Assembly: GCA_947044405.1 (NCBI GenBank)
Contig: CAMRHE010000133.1
Span: forward strand, 4,482,501 to 4,546,500
Reading direction: 5' to 3'
From: Leptodactylus fallax
Taxonomy: Eukaryota > Chordata > Amphibia > Anura > Leptodactylidae
DNA: 64,000 bases
A program made the position numbers and the translations under genes. Positions 12,301 through 22,100 of the stretch are shown here, piece after piece; position 1 is the stretch's first letter; each line of letters begins with the position of its first letter. The notes below the pieces were generated by a model. It did no database searches. It worked only from the letters and a program-made list of their open reading frames with translations, and had not been told where the DNA came from.

Positions 12301-13322
12301 CAGAGATGCCAAAGTTTGGCCTGTCCTTGTATTTTCACGGTTGCGCCTGGATTTTCAGTATCGCCCACTACTGATGTCCCTGTATGAAGAGTAAGGAGCG
12401 GTTGTGCGCATGCGCAGATAGTGAAAGTCCTGGCACGACCATGAGAATTCAGGGACAGGCGAGACTTCGGCATCTCTGCTTGACCCTGTTAATTCTCCCA
12501 TTAACGGTGACAATGTGACTAATCGATATGAGGGGTGTGTGTGCAGCTTGGAGCACCAGAGACGCCCTCAGTGCTCCAGGCTGCTCATTAGCATAATAGC
12601 TTTTATACAATCTACTTGGGAACGGAGCACCACATTTAGCAATGGAAACAATGTCAGATTCTGCTTATCCTATGGTTTGTTTAGTCCAGTATTCTTATTC
12701 CTAGTGATAGATTCCTTTTAAATATGGCGACTGCTCAGTCAAAGGTGACCAAGGTGCCGTTTTCCCCTGGGACACCTTGGACCTATCCTGTGGTCGGGTC
12801 ATCAGTATGAAAAACAAGTTTGGGGCAGGAAAACCCCTTTAAAAGCCATAAGCCAGACTGTGTGACTCTTCAGGATCAAGGTTCTGCCCCCATGACTCTT
12901 CAGTAATAATTAGCATATAGCGCATATTATAAGACAGGTTAGTTCAATCTAATTTGTCTCATATTTAATCAATTAAAAGTGAAAAATCTATAAAGAGATC
13001 ATCTCTACATGCCCCTCCTGCTCCTACATTCGGCTGTAAGATAACTGGCTGCAGCAGGAGCTTCCCCCTTCTGCTCAGTTAAGCCCCACCCACCAGCTGT
13101 CTCTCTTATTACAGATGTGGTTATATTCAGTTCTTCTATTAGTGACTCTTTTGTGCTACTTTCCAGGTTATCGACGTGCAAAAAAGTTACGTGAACCTAA
13201 CGGCAACCAAGGTGGAGATTTTCATGAAGAAGGCTGAGCCGATGACGTGGGCCCGGCTAGATCTACCTCGACCCGCCCCTCCACAGCCCACACAAGAGAA
13301 CAGCCTAGAGGCCCAGGAATGA
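3257..13322 (+). CDS. CHORDC1: CHORDC1, exons 2-11 (CHORD-containing HSP90 co-chaperone), 5' partial
   Basis: Joined exons: 3257-3306, 3396-3452, 3658-3818, 5161-5264, 7771-7829, 9109-9179, 11030-11135, 11224-11343, 11887-11949, 13167-13322. They keep one frame for 314 codons plus stop, close to the vertebrate protein (about 332) minus exon 1. Order: CHORD1 (its CTYH, WSCC and GCTKGLH zinc-ligand groups), a linker, CHORD2 (SCKNGGC, VCQYH, WSCC, GCFKGTH), then a CS domain starting near CRHDWHQTG. The product is a cytosolic zinc-binding co-chaperone that binds HSP90 and is known to restrain ROCK2 and centrosome duplication. The muscle paralogue ITGB1BP2 (melusin) fits worse: the linker and the C-terminus, which lacks an acidic tail, follow CHORDC1. 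All introns are GT-AG. NAALAD2 lies tail to tail downstream. Confidence 0.95.
3396..3452 (+). CDS. CHORDC1: CHORDC1 exon 3
   Basis: Acceptor TTCAG|GGC and donor GCG|GTACGT; intron 2 is only 89 bp. Codes [19 protein letters not shown], the Cys-Cys pair and hydrophobic core of CHORD1. Phase 0 at both ends. Confidence 0.94.
3658..3818 (+). CDS. CHORDC1: CHORDC1 exon 4
   Basis: Acceptor CGCAG|GGC and donor CCCAG|GTGAGC. Starts with GCTKGLH, the last Cys and His ligands of CHORD1, then the charged linker ([19 protein letters not shown]) and [11 protein letters not shown], a conserved stretch. Ends with two bases of a Ser codon. Confidence 0.95.
3849..4106. mobile_element. Fold-back MITE in CHORDC1 intron 4
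   Basis: The ends are inverted: AAATTCACACGACCGAG...CCGGCCTGACCTT at the left against AAGGTCAGGCCGG...CTCGATCATGTGAAT at the right. The centre is a near-perfect palindrome around 3940-4010 (CTGCCTCCCAGCGACATGCTGTCC against its complement). No coding capacity. Confidence 0.65.
4257..4660. mobile_element. TTAA-flanked MITE (AAAGGGG family) in CHORDC1 intron 4
   Basis: Starts TTAAAGGGGTTGTCCC and ends near CCTGGAAACCCCAT. The internal GACACCCAGCACCTCCACCG and CCGATCAGCTG blocks match the other family members. The last part is diverged. Confidence 0.55.
5161..5264 (+). CDS. CHORDC1: CHORDC1 exon 5
   Basis: Acceptor GTTTTAG|T and donor GCAG|GTACTT. Codes the inter-CHORD linker, including [16 protein letters not shown], a conserved amphipathic segment. 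The end of the exon is less conserved, as in other vertebrates. Confidence 0.92.
5290..5550. repeat. Interspersed repeat (TTTCA(C/T)GTCCTCTGGCAC family), copy 1
   Basis: Begins TAAAGAGGATATTTCACGTCC, with TTATATACCGATAGAAAGC and CTGACAGTGCACTGAATTC. The same segments recur at 8453-8790 and 55536-55810, so this is a dispersed family of about 260-330 bp. Part of the left motif returns at the right end (GAAAGCTGACGTGCACTGAATTC). Confidence 0.6.
5837..6200. mobile_element. Fold-back MITE in CHORDC1 intron 5
   Basis: The left block (GAATAATGAAGG, GTCCTTCAC, CCAGCTGGTCATGTGATC) is repeated inverted at the right (GATCACATGACCAGCTGG, GTGAAGGAC, CCTTCATTATAG). The spacer is unrelated sequence. No coding capacity. 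Confidence 0.6.
6813..7085. repeat. TTAA-type MITE half in CHORDC1 intron 5
   Basis: Starts TTAAAGGGAACCTGTCAGC, a terminus of the same general kind as the elements at 12080 and 37423. The inverted right end is not evident, so this is a truncated or decayed copy. 7086-7770 holds nothing further that I can identify. Confidence 0.4.
7771..7829 (+). CDS. CHORDC1: CHORDC1 exon 6
   Basis: Acceptor CATGTAG|AT and donor AAAG|GTAATT. Codes [19 protein letters not shown]; the two Cys of SCKNGGC open CHORD2. The first two bases complete an Asp codon with exon 5. Confidence 0.95.
7878..8164. mobile_element. Complete fold-back MITE with TTAA ends in CHORDC1 intron 6
   Basis: TTAA at both ends (7878-7881, 8161-8164). 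The halves are inverted copies, best seen at CACAGATCAGCTGTTGCAGC...CACCCAGAGGCTGCTGCAAC and CATCAGTATGTGATCCATGG...CCGTGGATCACATACTGATG. This is a well-preserved reference copy of the AAAGGGG family. It begins 48 bp after exon 6. Confidence 0.75.
8453..8790. repeat. Interspersed repeat (TTTCATGTCCTCTGGCAC family), copy 2
   Basis: Starts TTAAAGGGGACCTTTCATGTCC and contains CACTGTCAGCTTTATCCG and a GATA microsatellite at 8496-8513. Related to 5290-5550 and 55536-55810. Just upstream, 8237-8256 is a short TA repeat. Confidence 0.6.
9109..9179 (+). CDS. CHORDC1: CHORDC1 exon 7
   Basis: Acceptor TCCATAG|ACG and donor GAAGG|GTATGT. Codes [20 protein letters not shown] and FHEG; Cys and His of VCQYH are CHORD2 ligands. 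A 227-residue minus-strand frame overlaps this exon but is a shadow. Confidence 0.94.
9416..10230. repeat. Probable interspersed element in CHORDC1 intron 7
   Basis: Opens with TTAAAGGGTACTTGAGTTTT and closes near TTACTGACCATTTAAA, reminiscent of TTAA-bounded DNA elements about 0.8 kb long. I see no transposase and only one copy in the window, so the assignment is tentative. Confidence 0.3.
10593..10795. mobile_element. Compact fold-back MITE in CHORDC1 intron 7
   Basis: Long inverted arms: TACAGCCACAACTATCCTGT...GGACAC-type sequence at the left against ACACAGGATAGTTGTGGCTG at the right, with GTACTGGCGTTAC against GTAATGCCAGTAC further in. The hairpin is about 200 bp and comparatively young-looking. 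Confidence 0.7.
11030..11135 (+). CDS. CHORDC1: CHORDC1 exon 8
   Basis: The acceptor follows a long T tract (TTTTATTAG|G); donor GAT|GTAAGT. Codes [18 protein letters not shown] and then [14 protein letters not shown], giving the last four CHORD2 ligands (Cys-Cys, Cys, His). Confidence 0.96.
11224..11343 (+). CDS. CHORDC1: CHORDC1 exon 9
   Basis: Acceptor TTGCAG|GGT and donor GGC|GTGAGT; the intron before it is 88 bp. Codes [15 protein letters not shown], then the first beta strands of the CS (p23-like) domain ([20 protein letters not shown]). The CS domain contributes to HSP90 binding. Confidence 0.95.
11887..11949 (+). CDS. CHORDC1: CHORDC1 exon 10
   Basis: Acceptor TTCTAG|GTT and donor GGG|GTAAGT. 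Codes [20 protein letters not shown] plus Gly, middle strands of the CS domain. The preceding intron holds a partial AAAGGGG-family repeat (around 11550-11660). Confidence 0.94.
12080..12721. mobile_element. Long fold-back MITE with TTAA ends in CHORDC1 intron 10
   Basis: TTAA at 12080-12083 and 12718-12721. The outer arms are AAAGGGAATCTGTCGCCAGG and its inverted counterpart (CTAGTGATAGATTCCTTTT). Inner arms also pair (GCTCAGTTCCCAAGTAACTT against CTACTTGGGAACGGAGC; AATGTGACATTGCTTTCC against GGAAACAATGTCAGATT). The centre is unique and non-coding. Confidence 0.7.
13167..13322 (+). CDS. CHORDC1: CHORDC1 exon 11, C-terminus and stop
   Basis: Acceptor TTTCCAG|GTT. Codes [19 protein letters not shown] and then [14 protein letters not shown], the end of the CS domain, followed by a short Pro/Gln-rich tail ending EAQE and TGA at 13320-13322. 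The tail differs from the mammalian Lys-rich one, which is usual for this region. Confidence 0.95.
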   Translation, partial: VIDVQKSYVNLTATKVEIFMKKAEPMTWARLDLPRPAPPQPTQENSLEAQE

Positions 13323-13530
13323 CCCTGAGCGGGCCGCACGTCCTGCCTCTTAGTTTTAGTCATTTCAAGTGATTTATTCCTAAAGAGAAGACTTGTGTTC
13401 TACATATTTATAGTATTTTTTATTATCCATTCCATTCACTTGTATCTGACAACCGCCCATGACCAAAAAATTCTGATAGTCAGAGGGGTAGGTACTGGTG
13501 CCAGAGTAGCAACCAACCAGATTCCAGTTC

Positions 13531-13856
13531 TTAAAGGGGTTTTCCAGCTCCAAATTAATTTATCATAGGATCGGTCATTAGTATATGATCTGTCCGGGTC
13601 TGACAACCAGATCCTGCACAGATCAGCTGTTGTAGCAGACGGAAGCGCACTGGCGCTGCAATTACTCAGAAGCACCGCTGTGCAGTGGACGCGCCGCGCG
13701 TGCATTATCACTCCTATTCAAGTAATAGGAGCGGACTCCATGCGCCGCCCGTCCACTAGCAGCTGCCGACACCCAGAGGCTGCTAAAACAGATGATCTGT
13801 GTGGTGTCTGGGTGTCAGACCCCAACAGATCACATACTGATGACCTACCCCTTTAA
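13531..13856. mobile_element. Fold-back MITE with TTAA ends in CHORDC1 3' UTR
   Basis: TTAA at 13531-13534 and 13853-13856. The left half (AAAGGGGTTTTCCAGCTCC, GTATATGATCTGTCCGGGTC, CACAGATCAGCTGTT) is mirrored at the right (AACAGATGATCTGTGTGG, GTCAGACCCCAACAGATCAC). The centre is GC-rich with CGCCGCGCG. Confidence 0.7.
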
Positions 13857-14060
13857 AGCGGTTTCCTGAGATGATGATATTGATTATTGCCTCTACACTA
13901 CTTAGCAATCACAGTGCCATATCTTGTATGGTGGCTATGCTTGGTATTGCATCTCAGCCCCATTCATTAGAATAGGACTGAGCAGCAGCATAGCCATCTG
14001 ACCAATGAACGTAATGTCAATGCCTTGAAAAGAGACCTGAGTTATGGAATACCCCTTTAA
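13853..14060. mobile_element. Second TTAA MITE abutting the previous one
   Basis: It starts with the same TTAA that ends the upstream element (13853-13856) and finishes ATACCCCTTTAA at 14057-14060. It carries the family block TTGGTATTGCATCTCAGCCC. Confidence 0.6.
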
Positions 14061-15407
14061 TTGACAAAACAACCTGATTGGTTGCTATGGTAACTGCTAG
14101 TCCTTCCCTTTGCACCAGTTTTACTAACCCTCTTAGACTGTATTTAAGGATTCGATTAGAAAAGGGTTTCCTTTCCTTACCTAAAAACAGCGCCCCTGTT
14201 GCACATGGACTGTGGCGGGTATTGCAGTTGAATGATATTACTTGATTGGGGCTGAGCTGCAGTACTGGACACAGCCTCAGGACAAAAGTGGCGCTGTTTG
14301 TAGTGTGTTTGGGACACATGACGTATTTCCAGTTTTGGAGACTCCCTGTTGGAGTTGATCTTGTGCCGTACTATGTTCCCGGTCCCCCGGAGGGTATCAC
14401 GTCTGTATTTCTGTTATGTCCTGTAGCCGTTCTTCCTCACAAACTTTATTTTTTATGCAAACTTTACAGTTCCTTAACTTTGGTGCAAACGATTGAATGC
14501 GACTCAGCCTTAGAGAATGTGTAAAATTCCGTCTTTTCCGTCATCACTTAATGTATTATTTGTAATTTTTTTTTTCTTTCTGTTTATTTTTTTATATTCT
14601 GCTGTATATTGCCTTTTCGTCTATTGAGGTGGCAGAATCGCCTCTGTATGTACGGACTAAACCCTGTTAAGAAATATTTAAGTCAGATCTTCCCTTTCCA
14701 AGTAAATGGCGCAATAACCCCCTGTGGTATATAGCACCGGCCCTTCCCAATTCTGCCTTGCCTTCAGTGCGGGTCTGCCTGTAGCGTGGCCTGACATGGC
14801 AGCCATGTTGACTATATAATATTCAGCTTCATCTCTCCTGACATGCCTGTTTGAGTAAATACTTGTATTTGTCATGAAATAGCAATTCTGGAGCCGTTCC
14901 TCTGTTACTCCTCCTGGAATTTATGAACAAGTCACCTACTGTCTTACGATTCCCCCTTTCAGTAGGATGTGTCCCTGTTCAGTCTAAACTAGTATCCGTA
15001 ATAGACGGAACAAATCATATTGGACACTAAGAGCGGGATTGGTAAGACTGAGATGTCACTTTATTCATATATTTCCAGGAGGAATAATAGAGGAATGTCA
15101 CAATGTAGAGCATTGTGAGTATTTACTAAAACAGACATGACGGGAGAACTGACAGGTCATTTTTAAAGGATGTAATATACTGTAAGTGTCTTAGAGCTGC
15201 GCACCAAGATACATTGTCCCATGTCACGTCCTGCCACGTTGGCCGTACATACGAGATACAATGCTGGAACGTGGCCGTAGTCTGAATGTCGTCTTATGAT
15301 GTCTGCAGGTATAGCAGAGATGAATCACAGCGTAATTTTACATGGGACTGCAGGTTATCACTATGCAGAAACAATGCATCTTCAAAGATTAAAGGGGCAG
15401 ATGACTT

Positions 15408-15840
15408 AAAGGGGAAGGTGTTACCCGAAACTGACCTATTTTTAAACTAGTTTCTATGTTAAACATATTTTTCAAGATTTTTTTTTATGTTCCATGTCTC
15501 TATTAAAGAAAATTACTGTATCCTGTAATTCAAACTCTCCCTGCTAAGCCTAATAATAGACTGATAACTGACAATTCTGTATATGTTTTCTTTACTACAG
15601 ATATAGATAGCACTCATCATTACATCACTACTGATAATAGATGATGTCATGGCTATCTCCTCCCCCCTCCCTGCACAGAGCATGTGTAGAAAACTCTCCC
15701 TTAGATCTCAATGCTGTAAAGCAGATCACTAAATGCTGTTAACAGAGCAGAGAGAAGTTTAGGTAAGATGGCCGCCCCCATAATCATGGACAGAAAATAG
15801 AGTAAAAAAAAAAAAACTACAATCAGAAAATAAAGAGAGC
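15408..15840 (+). repeat. 500-bp interspersed repeat family, copy A
   Basis: Begins TTAAAGGGGAAGGTG with a T-rich segment, then CTAAGCCTAATAATAGACTG, CTCCCTGCACAGAGCATG, GCTGTAAAGCAGATCACTAA and AAGATGGCCGCCCCCATAAT, ending in an A-rich stretch. Other copies: 28703-29245 (+), 39110-39480 (-), 42418-43200 (+), 49734-49950 (+ fragment) and 55170-56208 (-). TTAA-type ends suggest a DNA element. Confidence 0.75.
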
Positions 15841-16659
15841 AGATCTGAAACAATGCTGCTTTTTCTTATGCTGTTTTCCTATTCCCTCTGCTAAAATGAC
15901 TTTCACTCTGAAAATCTCTGCTAGATCTGTCTCAAGACAGACGGCAGGCCACAAGACTCAGAAGTCTATGGAGAGGGGGAGGGAATCATAAACATAGGCT
16001 TAATCTGATGCTGGAGCTAAGGAGGAGCTTTCTATCGCTAGCAAAGTGCTTGTTTAGACCAGTACTTCTCTATATATGTCCTGCATGTTCCTGGGGCTGA
16101 GTGAGGGAGACTGTTATGGAGCAGATTCTCCTTACTATGTGCTGTGTAGGGCAGTTAGCCTGCACTCGCCAGCTCAGGGAAAACTGCAAACTACTTTGCT
16201 AGTCTCCGTACACCCAAGTGTTGTAAAACTGATGTAACGGTTTCTACTTTTCCTCCATTTGCCGACCATCTTTATTGTTCGTTCTATGACAGATGAACTT
16301 TATTGGGTTTTCTTGATCCGTCCCTTTGATCCGTTGTAAATGAAAAATTCAGCTCTGCTACATCCGCAGTTTTAAGACCTGAGAGTAAGTCGACAATCCT
16401 ATAAATTTGCTCTTAAAGGGCCAGCTTGACCTGATTTCCATGCTGGTATTAAGATTCCCACTGACTTGGAAAGGAAATCTCTATTTTTTATAAATCTGAT
16501 GTAAATTATTTTAGAAGAAAAGTAAAATTTGGATCCCCGGTTGGTGTCTGGGTCGTCTTGTACCCGTTTCCTGTATGACTGGGTTTTCAGTGTAGGAACA
16601 ATGTTGGTGTTAAGAACCAATGACATGTCCTGCTCCTCACGGAACATCCTGACTGTTTC

Positions 16660-16665
16660 AATAAA
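16660..16665 (+). terminator. Candidate CHORDC1 polyadenylation signal
   Basis: AATAAA in the context TGTTTCAATAAAAAGATGTGG, downstream of the CHORDC1 stop and clear of the recognised repeats. A second AATAAA lies near 16873. Assigned by position only. Confidence 0.4.
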
Positions 16666-16941
16666 AAGATGTGGTTTTACTCAAATTGGCGACTTTTTAT
16701 TCCATGTCATTAACTATTTCAGTACTCAGCTTAAAGGGGAATTCAAGATTGTCAGGGGTCAAAAGCTCAAGTACATTTCCCAAGTGCTTCCCTTTTGGGA
16801 CTGAAAAAAGGCATAAAATGAGTCGTAAATTTTTCTTTTATTTACAAACCTAATGCTCAGTGATTCTAGTACAATAAATTACATTGTCATACGGTTGTAT
16901 CGCTCAATCCTCTGTGTGCTCTAGTAGTGAGGAGGCAGAAT

Positions 16942-17351
16942 TTAAAGGGGTTGTCCATGATTTTTTTTTTTTTTTTTTTTCTTTAAATTCATGGCCTGTC
17001 CTTAGCATAGGCCATAAATATTTGATGGGTGGCGGGCCGCTACTGCGTGGATCAGCTATTTGGAAATGTATCTGATCCCTGTAATATACAGTGCACAGAG
17101 CTGGAATCGGTTGATTGTGCCGTGTATGATGTTTGGTCGCCGATACTGCAGGTAACGGGCAGAGCTCCAGTATCGGCATCGGCCACTATACAAGGCACGG
17201 AGCCCACTGACTCCAGCTCCAGACCGGAGGCACCTCCAAACAGCACACCCGTCTGGGGGGTCAGCTGTCAGCCCCCCATCGGTAAGATATTTATGGCCTG
17301 TCCTGAGGAATAGGAAGTCTGTTTTAGTTTGTGGCCCTTGTATACCATTAA
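16942..17351. mobile_element. Fold-back MITE with TTAA ends, intergenic
   Basis: TTAA at 16942-16945, followed by AAAGGGGTTGTCCATG and a run of T (16961-16980). The right end is TTAA at 17348-17351. Inverted blocks: CATGGCCTGTCC...GGCCATAAATAT at the left against ATATTTATGGCCTGTCC at the right. Confidence 0.6.
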
Positions 17352-17640
17352 AGGGGTTTTGGCAGTAAGGACACATGTTCTATCCACAGAAATGGGATAA
17401 GTGTCAGCTTGCTACAGGTCCGACTGGTTGCACCCCCAACAGTCAGGAGAACGGGGGCCCGAAAATCCCTCTGACTCCTCCCTGTAAATGAAGCGGACGT
17501 GTGCTCGACTGACCGCGCTCCGTTCACTTCTATGGGGGCCCTGGTCATGGAACCAGCTAGTGTTTCATTCACGTGGAGGAGACATCGGGGAATTTTCTTA
17601 GTAAACATGTCAGTTATGTTTTTATTAAGGAAAAATTGTC
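17348..17640. mobile_element. TTAA MITE copy abutting the previous element
   Basis: Starts TTAAAGGGGTTTTGGCAG, using the TTAA at which the neighbour ends. Contains GGATAAGTGTCAGC, also found in the element at 29573-29912. The right end is decayed. Confidence 0.45.
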
Positions 17641-17947
17641 ATAACGAACCATCGCTCTATGAATCCCACCTGTGACCTTGTGCACACCACTCTATTAGGC
17701 CTCATCCCCATGGTGTGGCACTCGCAGGTAGTCTGAACCCTGCCCACGTGCGTCCGCCAAGGATTACGCGAATGTACAGTATAGTCTTGCAATCTCTAAC
17801 AGTTACATGTTGTTGGGGTTTTGGCTGCACGCACCCCACTCCACCAGCCCCAAACATACCCCCCACCATCACCCTCTTGGCACAAAACCCTCTATGGAGC
17901 CATAATACAGCACACGTACAAGTTTATGGAGCACGGGCTACCTACAC

Positions 17948-18110
17948 ACAGTGTCAGACTGGCCCATAGCAGTACCAGAGGATCTTCAGGCGGGCCCAGC
18001 AAAAATGGTCCAGCAGAAGACACCCAAATTTGAAGGGTTCCATTTCTTAAGGGTTGTTGAGGGTGGGCCTAAGGAACCCCCGGTACTACACTATCTACAT
18101 CCCACTGTGC
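17948..18110 (+). repeat. Dispersed repeat, copy shared with 54630-54840
   Basis: The blocks GTGTCAGACTGGCCCA, TACCAGAGGATC and TGGTCCAGCAGAAGACACCC occur here and, reverse-complemented, at 54630-54840. The family is unnamed here. 18110-18914 shows only a short inverted pair (AAGTGACAAC / GTTGTCACTT, 18613-18664) and no gene. Confidence 0.6.
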
Positions 18111-18914
18111 GATCCCAGGAGTGGAGATCACTGAATAATGACCTGTAGTATTACAGCATGGCTACTAACTAACAGTCAGGCCTCTGACTACAGGGGAACG
18201 GGCTACTGGCTGACTACTGTGTGATATTAAATAATGGTCCGGCCCCTATTTCCCTGGTTTTCAGGGGCTAAACTAATTCAAGTATGTGCATTTAATGTTA
18301 CTACACTTTGGTACACATGAAGAGAATATATAACCCTCATTGTAAGGAACGTGTGAACGGTTACCAAATTTCATACATTTAAAGGGCAACTCCATCCTCT
18401 ATGGATATTACCGGTAATGATGCCGTAATGATTTCCAAGTGAAATAGTGAACATACATATAATTTTTAGAAAGAAATATTACTCTATCTACCACTGACAC
18501 CATGCTTTAGGAGAGTGCACAGGTTTTACATTCTCTATACTGTGGGAGGAGCTTCCTGCTCTGCTCTTTGTCGCCCCCTGCTGAGCCTTGCACTTTGAAT
18601 GAACCAAGAGAAGTGACAACTGGTCGTAGTCCAGTTCTGATTCAGAAGAGTGGTTGTCACTTCACAAGGTCATTTAGACCTCATCCTGTCCAGTGAAGCA
18701 GAACATCTTTACTACAGCTACTATAATACCGCCCCCTACTGACAAGAATATGGATCTGGCAAATTGGAATATTCATTTTTGAATATTATACAGTATCACA
18801 AAATGGTCACTGACAACGGAAATTTAAATTTTGTCAACCTTGGCACGTCAGTTGTCAAGCTCTACAGTATATGACTGTGTGAGATGTATAGGCCCGGAGT
18901 CCGCAGCCATTGTA

Positions 18915-18920
18915 TTTATT
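18915..18920 (-). terminator. Candidate NAALAD2 polyadenylation signal
   Basis: TTTATT on the plus strand is AATAAA on the minus strand, about 40 bp past the NAALAD2 stop. Use of this site would give a very short 3' UTR. The context is not repetitive. Confidence 0.4.
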
Positions 18921-18958
18921 TCAGTCTGTCTGAGGACCCCGTACAGAGACGCCTCGCA

Positions 18959-19145
18959 CTAAACTTCTTTCAGGGTCTCTGCGGCCGCTTGTACAGTAAA
19001 TGTGGCTATAGAGATTTGTCTTTTGACTTCTTCCCAGGCCGCTCCCTGATCTTCTTTGTTTTCAATGTCGAATAAGGCGTCGTAAATCCCAGGAAACGAT
19101 TCTCCGGCGTATTTGTTGTGACTACTTGGTGCGAAGATTATGTGC
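18959..19145 (-). CDS. NAALAD2: NAALAD2 last exon with stop
   Basis: The minus-strand acceptor is a T tract then CCAG|G. Codes [20 protein letters not shown] and a helical C-terminus ([20 protein letters not shown]), ending KEV and TAG at 18961-18959. NKY is the Lys-Tyr pair that contacts the substrate glutarate. It ends one residue earlier than human (no final Ala). Confidence 0.96.
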
Positions 19146-22100
19146 CTGGAAAAAAAAATTCCAAAAAGTTGTGTTAAGGGCAATGGCGGACCTTCTATAC
19201 AGATCATATGACGGCTAATGGATTTTTACAATATACTGTAATACTTTAGTATTGCAGTATATTGTATAGGCGATCAGGGTTCAAATTCTCTAGGGGATCT
19301 AAAAATAAAAGCGGGAAAAAATCTATAAAAAATTTCAGATTATCCCTCCTTTTTCTAGATCACATGAATTTGAATATAAACATATAAAAATATTTATTCC
19401 TTACAGTAAAAAAATCAAAATGGCCGAACCACAGTTTTTTCACTATTTCACCTCCTCAAAAAATTTAAGAAAAAGTGGTTGAAATGTCAGAAAATCCCCA
19501 AAATGACATAAATAAAAACTACTATTTACCCTGCAAAAAAAGACGCCTTATATGAAAATATTAAAAAGTTATGGATGTCAGAATATGGCTGTTAAAATAA
19601 AAAATAATTGAAGTTTTGGATTTTCGGAAGGGTATTAAAAAAAAAAAAAAAAACAGATCTTAGTTTGGTATCACTGCGATCATATTACCCCACAGAGTAT
19701 AGGTCACATGTCATTTCTACCGCACAGTGAACATCATAATAACAAAACCCATAAGAAAATAGCGCAAGTGCAGTTTTTTTTCCAATTCCACCCCATTCTG
19801 AATTTCTTCCAGCTTCCCAGTACTTTGTACTGAATAGTAAATGGTGCCATGACAAAGTACAATTTGTCTCACAAAAAATAAGCCCTCACATGGCTCTGTG
19901 AATGCTAAAAAAAAAAAAAAAAAAACATTATGGCTTTTGGAGGGCGAGGAGTCAAAATCAAAAATGCAAAAGCAAAAATTGGCTGCAGTGGGAATGGTTT
20001 AAAGGGGTTGTCCATACTCAGAAGTTTTTACCCCATTTAGAACCACCCCTTTAAGCTATGAAGACATCAGAACCCTGGCCGACATCTGATTTAGGTCTAC
20101 TTGATATATTTTCAAAGATGGTTCTGATGTCTTTATGGCATTCTAGCGTAAAGACTCTCGTAAAATGAAGCATGGAGGCTTCTAAGAATCCCATAGTGAT
20201 ATCCTCAAGGTTTACTCTGAATAGTTGCCAAAGGGGTGGTTGTTGACCCTACCTGTAAAAAGGTCTTCCTGGGAGACCCAGAGGATCAGTGAACGCTCTT
20301 TCTGCGAACATCAGTTGGTCATTTAGGATGCGAACAGCCATTGGGCTAGAAGAAGACAACTCCAATTAGTATCAGATTATTACAGAGAGTAGAACTTTCA
20401 TTATACTACCTAGGGAAGGATGATCTCAATGGAGTCAACTGGTGTTACCGAAGAGAGTGAATATAGTGAACATACAAGAAACCCCAAGCTAATATATACA
20501 AGGTAAATGTGACTTCCAAGGTCAAGCCTCACTGGTGAGTTCTCCATCGGTCATCTCCAGGCTCTCCAAGAACATCTCTTCTACTATATAGAAGATCTTC
20601 CCAACAGTTATGGAGCCTAAATCCTATGGGTTAGTTTAGGCCATGCTAAGGGGATAGTGGTTTGTCTTGGCAACGGTCTTGGCCAGTGTGTAGCAGAAGA
20701 AAGAGGTCCTGCGCAACCCACAGCAGAAAGTCACGCCAATGTGGTCTCCTCACATGAATCAGGACATATAAACACCTATAGACTTACTTATCATGGTCAA
20801 CATTTTGGATTCGTTGGTGCAGTCCTGCCGCAGAGTTGGTAAAATTATCAATGGCATCATATAGATGGTCTGTAAGACAGCAAAGGAACAGAAAAATCAG
20901 GGGGGCTATGTCTACCAGATAGGCTAGTCAAATGTGGGTCAATGTACACACGCCTATAGAAACGCGTTCGTCCTAGTGCGGAGGTGCACAACCTGTGTCC
21001 CCGGGGGCTGCATGGGACTCACCAAGCCATTCTGCATGGCCAACAACTATTAGTGCAGAGCCATGGCTATCCGGAGCTCTCAAAAACTATCATGGAGAGA
21101 CCCACATGATTGTGCCGCTTACTTTCCAAAGTGGCAGTGGGACTTCCATTCTCCCAGTAGGTGAGAGTCCCAAAAGTTGAACCCCAGACTAAGGGACATT
21201 TATAGAACACAAGGTAAAAATGGCCGTGTTATTGTGGCCCTTATCAATGGTAGAAAATAACCACTTGACCAGAAATAGTTGGGCTAGTGCAAGAATTTTT
21301 CATGAAAATTTTCAGAATTCAGATTCTTCTAATCCAAACTAATATCTTGCTTTAGGAACCTGACTGATGGTTGTAGTTGAAGTCAAAAAGCTGACGATGT
21401 TTTTCGTGGGTACTCACCGAAAGACACACTGTAGGTTTCCATCTGCTGTAGATGCTTTTTGGCCAAATTGGAAATGCTATCGGCGTAGTTCTTGAGCTCC
21501 TCTCCATAATCCAGGACGTAAAAGGGTATAATGGTGGATTCGGCAAGCTCGTACACAAGGCTTCCCCTCACCTGGGCCACAGAAAGCTGTTTCTTGAATG
21601 ATGGGTCATAAAAACGTTCCACCAGCTCGAAAGTCTCATAGACTGTGTGGTAGGCGGGATAATTGCTGTATTTGTCGGTTTTCTAAAATATACATTTTGG
21701 TCTGTTAAAATGGTCACGCTGCATTTGTTCAGATATATATGGCTATATACTCAAAAAATAATAATCATGTTATGTAATGAAAAATGAGATCCTCTACCAA
21801 GATAGGTCATAGTCTCCGACAAGGTGAGCAAACTCTCCTGCTGCTGTCCCCATTCCGACCATCCCATGGTCTGCACATTGCTCTAAGCTGCTAACTTCAT
21901 GGCAGTAGCTCCTTAACATGTACAGTAAACCTGTCATGACTACCTTATTGACATAAATTGAGAGGTCACTGTCTCCAACAAAGTCAGCAAACTCCTCTCC
22001 TGCTGCTGTCCTCATTCCGACCATCCAATGGCCTGCACATTGCTCTAAGCTGTTAACTTCATGGCAATAACTCCTTTACATGTACAGTAAACCTGTCATG

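Larger units (their letters stand above)
13323..16690 (+). other. CHORDC1: Probable CHORDC1 3' UTR
   Basis: There is no splice signal after the stop. The first good plus-strand AATAAA in a non-repeat context is at 16660-16665. Transcription to there would give a UTR of about 3.3 kb containing two MITEs and one 500-bp repeat. Nearer AATAAA-like sequences (15829-15834) lie inside a repeat. The UTR length is an inference. Confidence 0.45.

Noticed and set aside
3257..13322. ITGB1BP2 (melusin) instead of CHORDC1.
   Set aside because: The linker EHIIQAPKP, the KISASL-like segment and the absence of a long acidic tail fit CHORDC1.
19260..19290. B-box-like GGTTCAAATTC suggesting a tRNA gene or SINE head.
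   Set aside because: No A box, no cloverleaf, and it lies in an AT-rich repeat; not enough to call.
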